Assembly (NCBI GenBank): GCA_030323885.1
Contig: CM059187.1
Coordinates: forward strand, 121,434,593 to 121,498,592
DNA length: 64,000 nt
Direction: 5' to 3'
DNA from: Branchipolynoe longqiensis
Lineage: Eukaryota; Annelida; Polychaeta; Phyllodocida; Polynoidae
Below, piece by piece: positions 55,669 to 64,000 of this stretch (its first letter is position 1; each line of letters begins with the position of its first letter). The position numbers were made by a program, and so were the translations under genes. Under the pieces are notes generated by a model. The model was not told the origin of the DNA. It searched no databases and saw only the letters and a list, made by a program, of their open reading frames with translations.

Positions 55669-56697
55669 AACATCGTCAGTGGTGTACCGCAAGGAACTGT
55701 ACTAGGACCAATTCTCTTCCTAATCCTCCTAATCGACATCGATGGGAATATATCCAGCAATGTCTCGTCTTTTGCTGATGACACTAGAATAACATCAGAG
55801 GAAGACGTAGTTTGCCTGAAATCTGACCTACAAATAGTATATGAGTGGCAACAAGAAAACAACATGCTCTTCAATGAGAAAAAGTTTGAATTACACAGAG
55901 ATGGAAAAAACCAAGACATCAAAGACACCAACTACACTGGCCCTCTCAAAAATCAAATTGGAGAGAAAAAATGAGTATGGGACCTAGGTATTATGATTAA
56001 TAATACTTTGACATTCACTGACCACATCACAAAAGTATGCAATAAATCAAATCAAATTGTGGATGGATCCAAAGTACCTTTAAGATACGTCTGGACTACT
56101 GTAGCCAGCTCTGGGCTCCGCACAAAATTGGAGAAATGCAACAAGTAGAAGAAGTACAAAGAAAATACACCAGTAAAATCCCCACTCTATCCGAACACAA
56201 CTACTGGGACAGACTCAAACTACTCAAACTTAACTCACAAGAAAGAGGAATGGAAAGGTACAGAATCATATATATCTGGAAAATAATAGAAGGAAAAGTG
56301 CCCCACCCAGGAATGAAATACCATATATCTCAAAGGAAGGGAAGACTCTGTAGGATTCCAAAAATAGAGTCACAAGCTAGCTGTGCGATCAAAACAAGGA
56401 AGCTTCATGGTGCGTGGACCAAACCTCTTCAATAGCATGCCACAAGACATAAGAAACAAGACATACTGCAGCACAGACAGCTTCAAACACAAACTGGACA
56501 AATATCTCCGAACCATCCCAGATCTACCAAGAATCCCAGGATATACCAACCTGACAATAACGGACACCAACTCATTGCTGGAAATGACAAAGCTGCCCGC
56601 AATGACCACTGCATCCACACTAGATGACCAAGGTGGACTCAACGACCTGGCCTGAGCATCACATGCTCGAACTGAACTAAACTAAACTAAATAAATT
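55669..56697 (+). pseudogene. LINE copy L3: 5'-truncated non-LTR reverse transcriptase
   Basis: The plus strand opens in the RT motif GVPQGTVLGPILF, then SSFADDTRI (catalytic motif C). After stops and shifts follow LGIMINNTLTFTDHI and a C-terminal region in two frames: IPTLSEHNYWDRLKLLKLNS-QERGMERYRIIYIWKI at 56136-56435 and GPNLFNSMPQDIRNKT through FKHKLDKYLRTIPD to a stop at 56653. The 3' end is ACTAAACTAAACTAAATAAA. This is a different family from L1 and L2. It inserted into a SINE between GTCAAAC and the rest of its body, and the truncation point is at the junction. Confidence 0.85.
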
Positions 56698-56870
56698 ACT
56701 TTTAAAATTATTCTTGTCGCTACCTAGTCTGGCGCTCTGCATTAATAGGATAGGATAAGGACTAGTTAGAACAGTGTCAGGATAATGTGACTGGGATATC
56801 AGGTCGTGGTGCCGGTAGCCTCGATTAGGGCGCACTGTCACAAGTCGATACCTATCCTGATATGACCAGG
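56698..56870 (+). mobile_element. SINE body, distal part
   Basis: TTTTAAAATTATTCTTGTCG to GATACCTATCCTGATATGAC continues the head at 55604; the tail is lost. Confidence 0.72.
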
Positions 56871-57496
56871 TCCAAGCACTGCCTTAAATACAACCTCAAG
56901 AAATGTAATTTCAACAATGAAACACTGGAAACAGTGGCCTAGAACAGGAGTTCATGGCTTGCTTCTATTTGCAAAGGCACAGCACAGTTTGCAACTGATC
57001 GTATGTCTCAAGCTAAATAAAAGTGTCAGCAAAGGACAGATTGTCTCAGAGAAAAGATTGTCTCCTTCACCCACCAGAGTCTCTGAACACACACATGTCC
57101 AATATGCCACCAACACATTGCAAGCACAAATTGAACTCATCAGTCATTGACAAATTCACAACAAATGATGAGTTGCTGTCATCATCGCCACCCATAGACA
57201 AGATTTGAACAATATATTTAGCATATTAGATATTCATGTGCCTATATCCATAATCGAGCACACTTTTTCAATAGGTTAGGCCTAGTTTAACAGTCCTGTC
57301 CACGAAGCGCTAGCCCTACCCCTAACTCTCATCATGCATAATAACACCCCCCTTCCTTCAACCCCATTTGTGCATCCCAGTCCCCAAAGTTCATGGTCCT
57401 TATGAATAAATGTCATTGATTATATAAACAGCGGTCAGGTAGAGGGGGTAGGGAGGCAATGAGCTGGGGAGCGAATGCTCATGGACTAGTGGTGAG
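56871..57496. other. Non-coding sequence
   Basis: No gene or repeat recognised. Confidence 0.45.
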
Positions 57497-57826
57497 ATTG
57501 GTTGTTGAAGTTTTACATCCTGGCAACATCTAAGGTTATATCAGTATGGGTACTGACTTGTGACAGTGCACACTCATGGTGACTTTATAGCGCTACCCCA
57601 CTGGGAAATCAGACGGCTGACACCATGACCTGATATCCCACTCAGTCACATTATCCTGACACTTAGCTAACCAGTCCTTGCCCTCTCCTATTAATTCCAA
57701 GCGCCAGGCTAGGAAGCGATAAGTATCAATTTGATATAAGTCATTGGTTTGACTCGACCGGGAACCGAACTCCCGATCTCCCGCACGCGAGGCCGGCGCT
57801 CTACTGATTCGGCCGCCTCACCTGGT
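57497..57826 (-). mobile_element. SINE (type A), part of a segmental duplication
   Basis: GGTTGTTGAAGTTTTACATC to GATTCGGCCGCCTCACC. Together with the next 130 bp it is repeated at 60793-61229. Confidence 0.85.
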
Positions 57827-57964
57827 ACAAGTGGTAAGTGAGGTTGATGGGAACCCCCAGCTGCTCATGGGACTAGTCGGGTAGCTGGTTCTGGGCGTGT
57901 TTGCCGACCCTGACATGCACACTGCGAGCTGGACGTGGCCAGTGGGTGGCCTTTTACTGAGGTA
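57827..57964 (+). repeat. Duplicated flank, copy 1
   Basis: GGTACAAGTGGTAAGTGAGG, TCGGGTAGCTGGTTCTGGGC and GACGTGGCCAGTGGGTGGCC match 61094-61229 at about 90%. Confidence 0.82.
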
Positions 57965-58142
57965 ATGTGACATTTACGTGGTAACCTTACATGCGCAACA
58001 ACCCTCGTCGACATTGGACAAATGGTGCCATTGTTGTCCTTTTTTGGAATCTTGTTTCTCATCATATCTATGTGTGTGTGTTATTATTTAGCGAAAGCTG
58101 GTTTTCTTTTCAGAACAGGGAGATTTAGTTACATTGGAAATA

Positions 58143-58532
58143 ACGAGTACTCTAGTAGCAGTATTAGTAGTAGTAGAAGTAGTAGTAGTAGTAGTGGTAG
58201 TGGTAGTGGTAGTGGTAGTGGTACTATAAATAAATACTGCAGCATTAGCACTATAAAGCAGTAGTACAGTAGTCTAAGTAGTAGTAGTCGTACAGTAAAT
58301 ATTGTAGTAGTAGTAGTAGTAGTAGTACTAGTAGTAGTAGTAGTAGTAGTAGTAGTGATGGTATTATAAATAAATACTGCAGTATTAGTATTATAAATAT
58401 AGTACTTCAGTAGTCTTAGTAGTCGTAGTAGTAGTAATGCTAATAATATTAGTAGTAATAGTAGTAGTAGTCGTAGTAGTAGTAATGCTAATAATAGTAG
58501 TAATAATAGTAGTAGTAGTAGTAGTAAATAGT
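58143..58532 (+). repeat. (AGT)n-rich trinucleotide region
   Basis: Runs of AGT, GGT and AAT triplets, with AAATACTGCAG repeated at 58230 and 58371. Confidence 0.9.
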
Positions 58533-58726
58533 GAGTACAGTTGCAGCAGCAGTTGTCATCACCACTATATATTTATGTTGGTTTTCTTTGTTTTACACTG
58601 TTTCTGTGCCCGACACATTCCTGATCAACTTGTGCAGAATGTCTATATGCTATTCTTGTACAAATTTGCCTCTAAGCACATAACAAAGCCCGCTGTGCAA
58701 CTTCCGAGGCTATTACCAATAACATA

Positions 58727-58918
58727 CAGTGAAACCTCTCTAACCGACCACTTCTACAGGTTGACCACTCCCCTATATTGATTACTTTTTTTCGGTCCCA
58801 AACGATCGCCCATACAAAACCATTGTAACGGTATAAAAAAACAAACTCCCTAAACCGACCACCTCCCTAAATGGACCATTTAAAGTTGGTCCCATGGTCG
58901 GTCGATTTAGAAAGGTGT
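58727..58918. mobile_element. Pogo/Tigger-like MITE with TA target sites
   Basis: CAGTGAAACCTCTCTAACCG at the left and the inverse from CGGTCGATTTAGAAAGGTGT at the right, with TA on both sides. The sequence start is that of pogo-type Tc1/mariner elements. There is no ORF. Confidence 0.75.
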
Positions 58919-58973
58919 TATTTTATGTACATATATATCGACGCTCCTACTCTTATCCATTATTTATATATAT

Positions 58974-59022
58974 ATTTAAATGCACCAGAAACTCAAAACC
59001 ATTGGACTATGCAACTTCAATA
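58974..59022 (+). mobile_element. MITE-A terminal scrap
   Basis: CAGAAACTCAAAACCATTGG and ACTATGCAACTTCAA. Confidence 0.65.
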
Positions 59023-59217
59023 ATAGCTAGTTTATATAAAACTATCCCAATGTTTTGTAGTGTCATGGTACATATCTATGTTCACTAATTGTATGAATGC
59101 GTATAAGCAATTATGCGAGTATAATTAACCTGAAGCCTTATCCATCCCCTGGGCCGTGGGGGCGGTTTTTATTTTTATTTAGTTTTTTGCTGGCATATGA
59201 CGTAGAAGTAATACGTA

Positions 59218-59332
59218 ACCAGACGCGATGGCCAAGTGAGTTGAGTTGAGTGTCCGCCTCTGGTATGTCGTGGGATTCGAACTACCGTGTTCAAACCCAT
59301 GTCGAATCAAACCAATGACTTACAAATTGATA
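59218..59332 (+). mobile_element. SINE head fragment
   Basis: AACCAGACGCGATGGCCAAG to ACTTACAAATTGATAC. Confidence 0.75.
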
Positions 59333-59447
59333 CGAAAGTTGAAATGCTGCTATACCGACGCATTTTTAACGGTTTAAAAAATTAGAAATAAAAAAAATTC
59401 AGGGGCTGGCGATTTTTCAGGCACGGGCGGGAACGATCACCGAACCC

Positions 59448-59900
59448 TGATGGAATTGAAACCTACCTAATTAGTGAACCAAATAAGCAACCAGAGATGG
59501 ATAGCGGAGTTATCATAATCATGATGGGATCGAAATCTACCTAATTAGTGAACCAAATAAGCAACCGAAGATGGATAGCGCAGTTATCATAGTCGTGATG
59601 GGATCGAAATATACCTGATTAGTAAACCAAATAAGCAACCGGAGCTGGATAGCAGAGTTATCATAGTCGTGATGGGATCAAAATTTACCTAATTAGTGAA
59701 CCAAATAAGCAACGGGTGATTGACAGTGCAGTTATCATAGTCGTGATGAGATCGAACTATACCTAATTAGTGAACTAAATAAGCAACCGGAGATGGATAG
59801 CCGAGTTACCATAGTCATGATGGGATCGAAATATACCTAATTAGTGAACCAAATAAGCAACCGGAGATGGATAGCGGAGTTACCATAGTCACGGAGATGA
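59448..59900 (+). repeat. 74-bp minisatellite, six units
   Basis: The unit starts GATGGGATCGAAATATACCT and continues AATTAGTGAACCAAATAAGC, AACCGGAGATGGATAGCGGA, GTTATCATAGTCGT. Confidence 0.92.
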
Positions 59901-60287
59901 AGTGACAGAGTTGGGATCCAAATCTACCTCCATAGTTTCAGTGAGTATATTCTATGCTTTGATAGATGAACGATGGACCTGACAGGTGGCAGCGTCTAGT
60001 TTCCCTTTGGGTTTGATAATTGGTTAGAGCAGCTGATCGACTGAGGTTGCAAGGATGCCTTAGGTTAGCACAGACTGACACAGTTATAAAACCTTCAGTT
60101 CACTACATGTCTCCTAGTGAGTCAGATATGCCTATGCCCTCAGAGTGCGAGGTTTCTCAGAATTCCGTGATTTTGGTGAAATCTAAGACTGTTACAGAAT
60201 GCAAAAGGAAGAGGACTGAATATGAGGAGTAACAGGCTGTGATATGTCAGAATGTGTTGAACACTTTAGAGCAAAGAAGAAAAAATA

Positions 60288-60370
60288 ACCACCACCACCA
60301 CCACCACCACCACCACCACCACCACCACCACCACCACCACCACCACCACCACCACCACCACCACCACCAC
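60288..60370 (+). repeat. (ACC)n microsatellite, about 27 triplets
   Basis: Uninterrupted ACC repeats; the poly-Gly frame on the minus strand is an artefact of this run. Confidence 0.95.
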
Positions 60371-60792
60371 ATGTTTCCCCTCTGCACACACTAATCACTA
60401 TATACACGGCACCCCTCTATGCCTGTGTGTCCCCTCCGCACCCCTGTGTGTGACCGTTCCGTAATGCTCAGTCGCCTCTCCTCATCTCAAACTAATGGAC
60501 AAGTGCGACTGACGTTTCTATTCGCATACCACGTGCCGCACCGATCGCTACAGCAACCGATCGAGTTGCCGCATTCTCATTCGCATACCGCATGTAAGGG
60601 ATGTAGCCCATTGACTTCAAGGCGTTTCGATTTTTTGCCGAATTCGCAAACCACGTGTAAAGGAATCTTAGCTTCATCCGTCTTCCGGTAATTGCCTCCG
60701 TCTTCCGGCAATTGCCTCTGTCTTCCGGTAATTGGACTCGATTACTAAGCATAAGGGACTTGATTGCAGACGATGCTCGAAGGCTCAAGTAG
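60371..60792. other. CpG-richer non-coding stretch with a small triplication
   Basis: TCTTCCGGTAATTGCCTC-like words occur three times at 60687-60735, and ATTCGCATACC occurs twice near 60520-60590. No gene recognised. Confidence 0.5.
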
Positions 60793-61096
60793 TGGTTGGT
60801 TGGTTGTTGGAGTTTTACATCCCAGAAACAGCTATGGTCATATCAGGACCGGGACCGACTTGTGACAGTGCACACTCATGTCGACTTTATAGTGCTGCCC
60901 CACTGGGAGACCACTAGGCCGCCAGTACCATGACCTGATATCCCCCTCAGTCACATGCCCTATCCTAATAATGTCGAGCACCTGGCTAGGAAGTATCAAT
61001 TTTGTAAGTTGGTGGTTTGCCTTGACTGGGAATTAAACTCAAGACCTTCTGCACAGGAAGCCTACACTCTAGTGATTCGGCCACCACGTCCGGTAC
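60793..61096 (-). mobile_element. SINE (type A), segmental duplication partner
   Basis: GGTTGGTTGTTGGAGTTTTA to GATTCGGCCACCACGTCC. Confidence 0.85.
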
Positions 61097-61229
61097 AAGT
61101 GGTGAGTGAGGTTAATCAGAACCCTCAGCTGCTTATGGGACCAGTCGGGTAGCTGGTTCTGGGCATGTTTGCCGACCTTGACATGCGCACTGCGAGCTGG
61201 ACGTGGCCAGTGGGTGGCCTTTTACCAGA
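61094..61229 (+). repeat. Duplicated flank, copy 2
   Basis: The counterpart of 57827-57964. Confidence 0.82.
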
Positions 61230-61366
61230 AAAGAGCTGTCATGAAGAAAGCGGCGGAGGGACACTTCAACATCTGTAAAAGTGTAAGCCTGTGGAGGTAA
61301 TTCACAAGACTCCAAAGGATTGAGAGTTTTACGGGAGTGAAAGGAGTGGACAAATGACGGAAGGAA
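61230..61366 (+). pseudogene. DIRS gag scrap
   Basis: MKKAAEGHFNICKSV followed, after a stop and a frame change, by SFTGVKGVD corresponds to MRKTVNGHFTTFKPV and SGVKGI of the intact gag ORF1 at 36842-36940. It lies directly after the duplicated flank. Confidence 0.65.
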
Positions 61367-61369
61367 ATA

Positions 61370-61575
61370 TTGTTTGTTTGTTGGGCTTTTATGCTCTGGC
61401 AGCATCTAATATAATATCAGGACGGGTACCAACGTGTAACAGTGCGCACTCATGGTGACTTTATAGTATTGCCCCACTGGGAAACCAGACTGCTGGCACT
61501 ATGATCTGATTTCCAATTCAGTCACATTATCCTGATAGTGAGCGAACCAGTCCTTTCCCTACCCTAGTAATTCCC
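61370..61575 (-). mobile_element. SINE (type A) 3' and middle
   Basis: TGTTTGTTTGTTGGGCTTTT to AGTCCTTTCCCTACCCTAGT. A short hairpin, GGTATTTCCCAGGAAATACC, follows at 61580. Confidence 0.8.
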
Positions 61576-61865
61576 CGGTGGTATTTCCCAGGAAATACCG
61601 CCCTGTCCATTACTCCCAAAGTGGGAAATACTTCTTTTCTCATTATCTTTTTCAATTTTATTCTTTATTTTATTTTTGGTTCATACTATTATTTCTGTGT
61701 GATATACTTAGTTACTGGTACCATTCTTTCATTTTATGAAAATATAAATATAGAACTTCACATGTACCATATTTATTGCACATATTTTTCATCTCATTTA
61801 ACAGTTTTCCAGTACATGCATCCTATTTTATATACATAGGCTACATAATATTACCAATCAATGTC

Positions 61866-62530
61866 TTCCTTCCCGTGAAGGTACCACATAACCAACTTGG
61901 AAGCTTTATCAATACCAAGATGATTTCTCAACTTTGTCTGTATTAGCCCAAATTTGGAGAAGATTCTCTCCATGGATGCTGCACTGGCTCACAGCAAAAG
62001 TATTCTCATGGCAAGTGATGATAACTCAGTTGACACTGTCTTTGATGACACAATGCAATTCCAGCACACTATAGGTTTTGTCTTGGCATGTGTAGCATCA
62101 TGTCCCAGTGCCTTAGTAGTAATGTTATCTGCCAGGAGGCGACAGTTCTTGGAGGATCTCAGATTTTCTTCAAACACATTCTCCTGAGCAGCTGCAATAT
62201 GCTCTGGAAGTAGCTTCTTACCACAGATGAACAACGTTGGCAGGATAATGTGTAGGTGTCACAGCTTGGCTAAATCTCTTCTTGATCTTGAGCATGTGAG
62301 GTTCCAATACATTCTCCATGTTTGAGAATGGAACACCACTGCTCACCAGGAGCTGGATCGTAGCAGTGTCTGATTGTAGGATATCCAATGCCATAGCAAT
62401 AGGTTTGTGCTGATCTATCAAATGATTGGCTTCGTTATAGAGACCGATGCTATGGATCAGGTTTCGTATTCTCAGCTCAATGAGGTTAACATGAAAGCTG
62501 ATACATGAAATCAACAGCTGTTGCATATTT
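61866..62530 (-). pseudogene. hAT-type transposase remnant
   Basis: Read on the minus strand, 62530 to 62218 gives LIELRIRNLIHSIGLYNEAN, KPIAMALDILQSDTATI and ITHYPANVV-like residues. 62234 to 61989 gives GKKLLPEHIAAAQENVFEEN. Then 61990 to 61866 gives MERIFSKFGLIQTKLRNHLG and ASKLVMWYLHGKED. The last part is the hAT C-terminal dimerisation block (conserved ERIFS-G-KLRN-L), and the middle matches the part of the RNase H-like fold that precedes it. At least two frameshifts separate the pieces. The N-terminal zinc finger and first catalytic residues are absent, and no terminal inverted repeats could be recognised. The source could be a hAT element or a domesticated DUF659-like relative; decay favours a dead transposon. 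Confidence 0.7.
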
Positions 62531-62657
62531 CTTCCTTAAGCGTCTAGATAGCACTGTTGGGCTGATACTTTAATTTGTTAGCATAGCCGACACATGAAAG
62601 CCGCTGCTGTTGCAAATTTCTTCCGTAATAGTTTATATAGCACTGCTGGGCTGACAT
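62502..62657 (+). repeat. 90-bp tandem duplication
   Basis: AGCTGTTGCATATTTCTTCC to GCACTGTTGGGCTGATA recurs 90 bp later as TGCTGTTGCAAATTTCTTCC to GCACTGCTGGGCTGACA. Confidence 0.8.
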
Positions 62658-63027
62658 TTCAGTGCGCAAAAGCTGTAGCCTTACATGTACAGTCATTGCC
62701 AAGCAGTTTGGTCTTCTATGTTTACACAAATAACTGACAATGATCCACTAACTTTTTTTTTCTGTGCAAAAGCAGACCTTAAAAAAATCATTTTGCGCAT
62801 TGTTTCATAATTAATCATTTAAAAAGAAACCTGTCACAAATCCATACTTGTGTTTAAGGTAATGTTGTATAAATCTGAATGTATATATGTAATACATGTG
62901 CTTATATGTGTTTACCAGATGAAAAATTAGTACTGTGTTGAATTTCCCACTCACTTGAATAAAATGTATTCATGATGTTTTTTCAGCGGATGTAGGGCGG
63001 AACTGGTGGTGGTAATTAGGTGTTGCC

Positions 63028-63177
63028 ATGGCGACCTGGAGGAAGACCTCATGGCAGTGTCTAATTATCTGGGCCATCCTTGGTATCACCATTACTCAAG
63101 AAGTCGTCATTCACTCGGGCAGTGCGTGTTCCTTTCAATCCATTTTTTCGCTTAAATGTTATACCCACACTATATAA
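63028..63177 (+). CDS. Candidate signal-peptide exon, unknown secreted or membrane protein
   Basis: A 49-codon frame begins at an ATG in strong context (GTTGCCATGGCG), 40 bp after a good acceptor (GATGTTTTTTCAG at about 62989). The peptide starts MATWRKTSWQCLIIWAILGI: a short basic N-region and an 11-14 residue hydrophobic core, then TITQEVVIHSGSA, as in a cleaved signal peptide. It could be a second exon with 5' UTR. Possible donors lie near 63119-63127 (GGCA|GTGCGT), before the tail becomes unconvincing; the frame otherwise stops at 63175-63177. No later exon can be linked, and a SINE begins at 63184. I cannot name the protein, and chance is not excluded. Confidence 0.35.
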   Translation: MATWRKTSWQCLIIWAILGITITQEVVIHSGSACSFQSIFSLKCYTHTI

Positions 63178-63183
63178 AAAGAG

Positions 63184-63452
63184 ACCAGACGGGATGGCCG
63201 AATCAGTTGAGCATCCGTCTACTGTTTTGGTAGATCGTGGGATTCGAACCCTGGTCGAGTCAAACCAATGACTTAAAAAATTGATATTTGTCGCTTCCTA
63301 GTTAGGCACTCAGCATTATTAGGATAGGGCTTGGTATGGTTGGCTCAGCATCAGGATAATGTGATTGAGTGGGATATCAAGTCATGGTGCTGGTGGCCTG
63401 GTCTCCCAGTGGGGCAGCATTATAAAGTCGCCATGAGTGCATGTTGTCACCT
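63184..63452 (+). mobile_element. SINE (type A), 3' truncated
   Basis: ACCAGACGGGATGGCCGAAT to GAGTGCATGTTGTCAC. Confidence 0.85.
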
Positions 63453-63920
63453 ACCACGAGGAGTCCAGCCATAAAGGCTTTGTAAAATATATATTAACAA
63501 AAGAAGACAATCCAGAAATAACAACAATTTGAAAAGTATGTAAGATCTTTTAAATTAGTTTTTGATACTGGTATACTTGCCATGATTGTCAATGTTTGAT
63601 AAAAACTAAAGTTCTTATATTTTATTGTGTGTTTGAAATGAGCTCAGCAGATAGATGTGTATCATATTAATTGAGACTTTGAGTATTGACAGTGAGTTGC
63701 TACCTAATAACATTAATACAATTTAATGTGCTCCTCACAGGCAGGTTAGTGGTAGAAATGATCGATAATACCTTTTATTCAGTTGGTGAATACTGAAAAC
63801 AAGGGAGCTCTTACAAACAATAAATCAGATATTGCCACTACCACCAGAGGGCGGGTTGATATAGGTTGACCATCACTTATCCAACAATCAGTTATCTGGT
63901 TCAATCAGTAATCCGGCACT
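63453..63920. other. Non-coding sequence
   Basis: AT-rich, nothing recognised. Confidence 0.5.
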
Positions 63921-63923
63921 AGA

Positions 63924-63975
63924 CTTTATTCAATGAATAAACTATATTTACAACAACAACAACAACAACAACAAA
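63924..63975 (+). mobile_element. LINE 3' end with (ACA)n tail
   Basis: GACTTTATTCAATGAATAAA, CTATATTTACAACAACAAC: the same 3' end as LINE L2 in the other orientation, a 5'-truncated stub. Confidence 0.72.
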
Positions 63976-64000
63976 ATCCATTAGAATATTTTCAAATTTC

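Noticed and set aside
60192..60407. Poly-Gly protein on the minus strand
   Set aside because: Direct translation of the (ACC)n microsatellite.

Overview
This is eukaryotic, intron-bearing, repeat-dense DNA from an invertebrate metazoan. A lophotrochozoan such as a mollusc would fit, but the sequence does not settle the taxon. The evidence is GT-AG spliced exons of an animal signalling gene, tRNA-headed SINEs, non-LTR and DIRS-type retrotransposons, hAT and pogo-like DNA elements, and many satellites. There is no sign of bacterial operons, CRISPR arrays or rRNA.

The one confidently recognised host gene is the 3' end of focal adhesion kinase (FAK/PTK2) on the + strand, at about 3.1-9.5 kb. Four exons (3134-3251, 4482-4573, 6106-6246, 9042-9485, with 8266-8346 between the last two, five blocks in all) join in consistent phase. 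They encode the end of the proline-rich linker and the whole FAT domain, followed by an unusual Gly/Pro/Asn/Ser/Thr tail. The FERM and kinase exons lie upstream of the window. In two of its introns a minisatellite has grown whose unit contains the exon's own last codons plus its 5' splice site, so each intron starts with about 13 decoy donor sites. A CpG-rich terminal-inverted-repeat element has landed in the second array.

From 9.5 to 35 kb I see no certain host gene. The region holds simple repeats, three minisatellites, SINEs, several MITE families, a decayed DIRS copy (20.9-23.2 kb) and two minus-strand LINE copies (25.1-29.1 kb, internally deleted and interrupted by a 968-bp TIR element; 31.9-34.3 kb, with an intact RT C-terminal ORF). 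A possible host first exon ends at 19304.

From 35.5 to 40.7 kb lies a nearly intact DIRS-like tyrosine-recombinase retrotransposon: gag-like ORF, RT/RNase H with one frameshift, recombinase with one stop, and about 46-bp inverted termini. A 318-bp foldback abuts its right end and carries related ITR sequence in its own arms. The pair is flanked, 6.9 kb apart, by a practically identical inverted 230-bp repeat.

From 41 to 64 kb the window is repeats: TGTA- and GGT-rich satellites, a 1-kb 50-bp minisatellite, many nested SINEs, a 5'-truncated LINE inside a SINE, a segmental duplication carrying a DIRS gag scrap, a decayed hAT transposase at 61.9-62.5 kb, and a candidate signal-peptide exon at 63028.
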